From the NCBI GenBank assembly GCA_045589735.1, contig JAZNPQ010000129.1, positions 1 through 7,575 of the forward strand: a DNA stretch of 7,575 bases. Direction: 5' to 3'. Each line of letters starts with the position of its first letter. Position 1 is the stretch's first letter. Under the pieces are notes generated by a model. It ran no database searches and was not told the origin of the DNA. It worked only from the letters and a program-made list of their open reading frames with translations. The DNA is from RGIG3994 sp045589735 (lineage in GTDB: Bacteria; Bacillota; Clostridia; Oscillospirales; CAG-272). Made by a program: the position numbers and the translations under genes. Below are positions 5,901 to 7,575 of the stretch, piece by piece.

Positions 5901-7575
5901 TGCAGAGTTTACGCTCTCGGGCGGCGAAAATAATGTGACCGTGCGCGTTTACGGCTTTACTATGCTTACCGCTCCAAAGATCGAGGAATATATTGACGGA
6001 GAATGGGTTGAATACGTGGTGAGCTCGTCAAAGACACCTGACAGATTGGGTTACTATCACTATTACGACGGCTACGGTGTTCAGTATGATGGCGACGGCA
6101 CCTTCTCCTATTCATTCGTCACGACGATGACTGACGGAGCGCCCAGAAGATTCAGAATGTCGGCAGATACCGAATTTGAAGGTTGGCCCATTGAGCTTCC
6201 TCCCAAGGGTAACGAGGACCTACTTGACGTTTACATTGACGCCGAGGAGATTAAATCCGAGATCGATATTTCCGATTATATGTTCGGAGAAGCAAAATAT
6301 AGCGATGAAGGATACATAAGCGTATACGTAAAGCTTGACAACGATCTTTATAAAAATGAATCCTATGCGGGATTCTATAACGTTAATGCGGATACCACTT
6401 CTCTTGAGGAGCTTGAATCCGGACAGTATTTCGTTATCAAATACAGAGTGCCCAAGACAAATACCGAGAGTGTAGGGCATATGCAGGTCTGGTCGTATAC
6501 AATAAACAATGAAAATTCCTCAAGCGCTAATTTCAGCTTTAATCCCAAGGCGGACGGAGAATGGCACGTTGAGGTGTTTGATCTTAGCTCGTTTATTTCC
6601 AACTTTACCGATCAGGACGGTAAGTATTATGCTAAATACTTAAGAATTGATATCTTTAACAAGGCGTTTACCGATGCTGACACTCATATTGATATAGCAT
6701 ATATGGGTATTGATACAGATCTTTCGGAGATAGGCGCTCTTTGCAAAGACGAATTTGAAGAAATACCTCTTTATTACAAGGATTCTGCCGAATCGATAGA
6801 TACCGCGACGGGGGAAATTCGTATAGTGGTTGATATTGATCCCGAATCTGGATATACCAAGTCTGATGCCGCGTTCGGCGCCAATCTTGGATATGTCAAC
6901 GGTGAAAGACAAAACAACTTTATTTCACATACTAAGAACGGCGGTAAGCAGGTCCACTCCGGTGCTACGGTTGACAATGAATATAAGATATACCTCACGG
7001 GCTGGTGCACTGTTGACGGCGGTGTAGAGAAGTACGTTTGGAGCGTGGACGGTCTTAATTGGTATGATGTTGGCAACACGGAAAACATTAAGACCCCGAC
7101 AGCTATGGATATAGCGACCACAGGTCAGGCATATTCGGGCAAGACCTTCGGAAGTCTTACAGATTCTTCTGTAAACGCTCAGTTCCAGGTTAATGAGGGA
7201 GTTTCTATCGACCTCTCCGAGTATAAGGACAAGACTGTGGACATAACGTTTGCAGCAGTGCCTGCTGCAGATACCTCTACCTTGGTGCTTCTGTACCGTT
7301 TGGAGAATGTTTCTTGTAAGCTAGACGATCCCGACAACTCCGAAGAGGAAACCGCAGATTCCGACGAGGATATCGCGTTCGGCGCCAATTTAGGCTCTAT
7401 TAACGGAGTTTCACAGAAAAACTTTATTTCTCATACTCAAAACGGCGGCAATCAGAGCTGTGGTTGTGTGACCGTAGATAGTGATTACAGAATATATCTT
7501 AGAGGCTGGTGCGCCGTTGACGGTGGAGTTGCTAAATACGTTTATAGCGTAGACGGTGAGACGTGGTTTGACGTA
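2911..7575 (+). CDS. Very large multidomain surface lipoprotein (3' end beyond window)
   Basis: From the ATG at 2911 the frame runs 1555 codons without a stop to the last base, so the protein exceeds 1555 residues and its end is not seen. The order is: lipoprotein signal peptide (1-24, acylated Cys25); acidic tether (about 31-90); unassigned segment (about 91-216); beta-sandwich A (about 217-337); Ig-like beta segment (about 351-460); long unrecognised beta-rich core (about 471-1085); beta-sandwich B (about 1135-1277); and two units of a 168-residue repeat (from 1321 and 1489). Composition is rich in Tyr, Asp, Asn and Thr, as in extracellular beta proteins, with no transmembrane segment after the signal. 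This suits a cell-surface glycan-binding or glycan-processing protein, but no catalytic family is recognised. It follows the oxidoreductase gene on the same strand after a likely terminator. Confidence 0.9.
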   Translation, partial: MKRKVSTIISFVLLLALFITVLPACRNIGNTDYESTDEAETGSQSVEVNDSNEESGDETEETESEVDTEVNTEVDTDRENEVKLDVENGELIESSNKYAGGVQAFFEDGNRTQFTVKNTEMSMTYSRAASGDQLVSSLVSADGASYISDTMDVFVKMKNGDVYYASDSGENAQVNLYRFGYYYYQALLEGQGFLPEDYEIPIKETLDVASYNEKGLNNVAVTAVGDGIDFTVTLANDPYFAYKNLSYSANKYNVLILTAKATGDCSGIQFFLSLNNESFNQEQSFKYNLINDGEFHTYYIILDDIQDYRGTLTGIRFDPMAGEGGGLIIKEMQVGAAKLDAMPRYVSISRGFHVYPDKMHHSVQFATTKETKNVAEVGFETRIDAKNVSRILIKDANGEHDSLDSVDWASVECVGFDIIDAGIFGYIMPADEIAGSITVTLEKGEYKIVQIRVPENNTLIPSEKGTENSNDFYIGSRVYTDENHDFDELLYETYCERNPISSARIRVSETTSDSGSYLGYDAMRGIYVFNIGTPMGGFYTPYNNPNRQYKVEFTVRADIDRDIYVMTSVDKYGYLECAALMDENMLMLPVPIQVIKNFSEQNGERNLYNKDDPGFSEAIFRLTLKEDKRYTYNILNLYQNWGNYPLKQLSSIPFYCPYYHLSTGVTETNCITPWYLTRQLGKSDLNTLPDFRPMSAPYYAGQPQHHNSGSHSWLKYTDAEGNTYTSENVNNTITSYGPTYAEVVMDYISDDGKIAVSYTHMEMPQNDENRTYYTMEYTVLEDITINDFRHNFSFYEMTDNDNTGVYQKIGYLDENNQSRVVAANKDSTVELDYLLGDNCPYFTFFEMPGAYDEENNPEGYSSSGGYGNLAFLIYNSKAVIGGEKITPQFAIVNAKNKLRLSLNLDDVTFKAGDTITINAILLPWGSQELNDGKIDVENGNYEYTMYLDEAQTVQYMDKNVRDVRENTLLNPLTVTSDTDEVIESVYLPKVKSSDGKSAEFTLSGGENNVTVRVYGFTMLTAPKIEEYIDGEWVEYVVSSSKTPDRLGYYHYYDGYGVQYDGDGTFSYSFVTTMTDGAPRRFRMSADTEFEGWPIELPPKGNEDLLDVYIDAEEIKSEIDISDYMFGEAKYSDEGYISVYVKLDNDLYKNESYAGFYNVNADTTSLEELESGQYFVIKYRVPKTNTESVGHMQVWSYTINNENSSSANFSFNPKADGEWHVEVFDLSSFISNFTDQDGKYYAKYLRIDIFNKAFTDADTHIDIAYMGIDTDLSEIGALCKDEFEEIPLYYKDSAESIDTATGEIRIVVDIDPESGYTKSDAAFGANLGYVNGERQNNFISHTKNGGKQVHSGATVDNEYKIYLTGWCTVDGGVEKYVWSVDGLNWYDVGNTENIKTPTAMDIATTGQAYSGKTFGSLTDSSVNAQFQVNEGVSIDLSEYKDKTVDITFAAVPAADTSTLVLLYRLENVSCKLDDPDNSEEETADSDEDIAFGANLGSINGVSQKNFISHTQNGGNQSCGCVTVDSDYRIYLRGWCAVDGGVAKYVYSVDGETWFDV
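3103..3138 (+). repeat. Three in-frame 12-bp tandem repeats in the acidic tether
   Basis: Three 12-base units of the form GAAGT(C/T)(G/A)ATAC(T/C) follow one another and encode EVDT-EVNT-EVDT (residues 65-76). They lie in a Glu/Asp/Ser/Thr-rich, probably disordered stretch between the lipidated cysteine and the first folded domain. Such tethers space the domains away from the membrane through the cell wall. Slippage would change tether length without breaking the frame. Confidence 0.8.
3559..3921 (+). other. Beta-sandwich module A, carbohydrate-binding-like
   Basis: Residues about 217-337 alternate hydrophobic strands with turns. They contain the pattern DGEFHTYYIILDD (292-304), then a GIRFDP strand (314-319), then a closing GGLIIKEMQVG. 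A DGxxH...LR/F-DP...I.I...M arrangement is common in galactose-binding-like sandwiches attached to surface polysaccharide-active proteins. A second module with the same pattern lies at 6313-6741. Glycan binding is inferred, not shown. Confidence 0.5.
4321..6165 (+). other. Unrecognised beta-rich core with a His/Asn/Cys-rich motif
   Basis: Residues about 471-1085 form a long run of predicted strands with no family I can name. Its most distinctive part is residues 641-713: a Trp (W641), then YYHLSTGVTETNC (658-670), W674, and HHNSGSH (705-711), a concentration of polar and aromatic side chains that resembles an active site or metal site. Further on, DITINDFRHNFSFYE (around 784-798) and INAILLPWGSQ (917-927) recall long sheets of mutarotase-like supersandwich domains seen in some polysaccharide lyases and glycosidases. 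That comparison is a guess from strand pattern only. Confidence 0.4.
6313..6741 (+). other. Beta-sandwich module B, carbohydrate-binding-like
   Basis: Residues about 1135-1277 repeat the layout of module A: strands leading to ADGEWHVEVFDLSSF (1214-1228), then YLRIDIFN (1243-1250), then a closing IDIAYMGID strand. The match at DGEFH/DGEWH and IRFDP/LRIDI, with similar distances to the last strand, suggests the two modules share a fold. They flank the core on either side. Sequence identity outside the motifs is low. Confidence 0.5.
6871..7071 (+). repeat. Tandem repeat unit 1, conserved core (67 residues)
   Basis: Residues 1321-1387 begin AFGANLG and end WSVDGLNWYDV. About 45 of 67 residues are identical to the second copy, with no gaps. 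The fixed positions include NFISHT, TVD, GWC, VDGGV, KYV and SVDG. The full unit, counting the variable second half (1388-1488, ending in a beta strand LVLLYRLENV and an acidic linker), is 168 residues. The pattern is all beta, with aromatic and Asp/Gly turns. Confidence 0.85.
7375..7575 (+). repeat. Tandem repeat unit 2, conserved core, running to window edge
   Basis: Residues 1489-1555 align without gaps to unit 1 and begin exactly 504 bases (168 codons) later. The unit keeps AFGANLG, NFISHT, GWC, VDGGV and SVDG. It differs by a CGC pair (Cys1517, Cys1519) where unit 1 has SGA. The window ends at the DV that also ends the unit 1 core, so the second half and any further copies lie downstream. 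Confidence 0.85.

Overview
The window looks like chromosomal DNA of a Firmicute, most likely an uncultured gut-type Clostridia (Oscillospiraceae-like). The grounds are moderate G+C by eye, GGAGG-type ribosome binding sites, consensus sigma-A promoters, a Gram-positive-style lipoprotein signal with an acidic tether, and protein families common in such genomes. This placement is an inference. No mobile element, CRISPR array, tRNA or rRNA was seen.

Layout: (1) 1-65 may hold the last 20 codons of a plus-strand gene. (2) 143-183 is a perfect 17-bp hairpin that suits a bidirectional terminator between that gene and the minus-strand regulator. Between it and the regulator's stop lies about 196 bp with no intact gene, including a 29-codon coding-like tail. 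(3) 380-1285 (minus) encodes a 301-residue AraC-family regulator with an N-terminal cupin and a C-terminal double helix-turn-helix. (4) 1286-1472 is a divergent control region. It has a perfect extended sigma-A promoter for the regulator, a good promoter for the gene on the other side, and a 13-bp direct repeat spaced 21 bp between them, a plausible binding site for the regulator. (5) 1473-2774 (plus) encodes a 433-residue Gfo/Idh/MocA-type NAD(P)-dependent oxidoreductase, followed by a moderate terminator. (6) From 2911 to the right edge a single open frame of 1555 codons runs without a stop. It encodes a very large surface lipoprotein whose end lies beyond the window.

The lipoprotein has a lipobox signal peptide, a Glu/Asp/Thr-rich tether, a galactose-binding-like beta-sandwich, a long unrecognised beta-rich core, a second sandwich, and the first two units of a 168-residue tandem repeat with a GWC..VDGGV core.

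A working model, by inference only, is a sugar-responsive locus. The cupin regulator would sense a carbohydrate-derived ligand and control the cytoplasmic sugar-type dehydrogenase and possibly the surface protein, which could bind or process glycans. The giant lipoprotein, with its unrecognised core and its repeats, is the best candidate here for undescribed biology.
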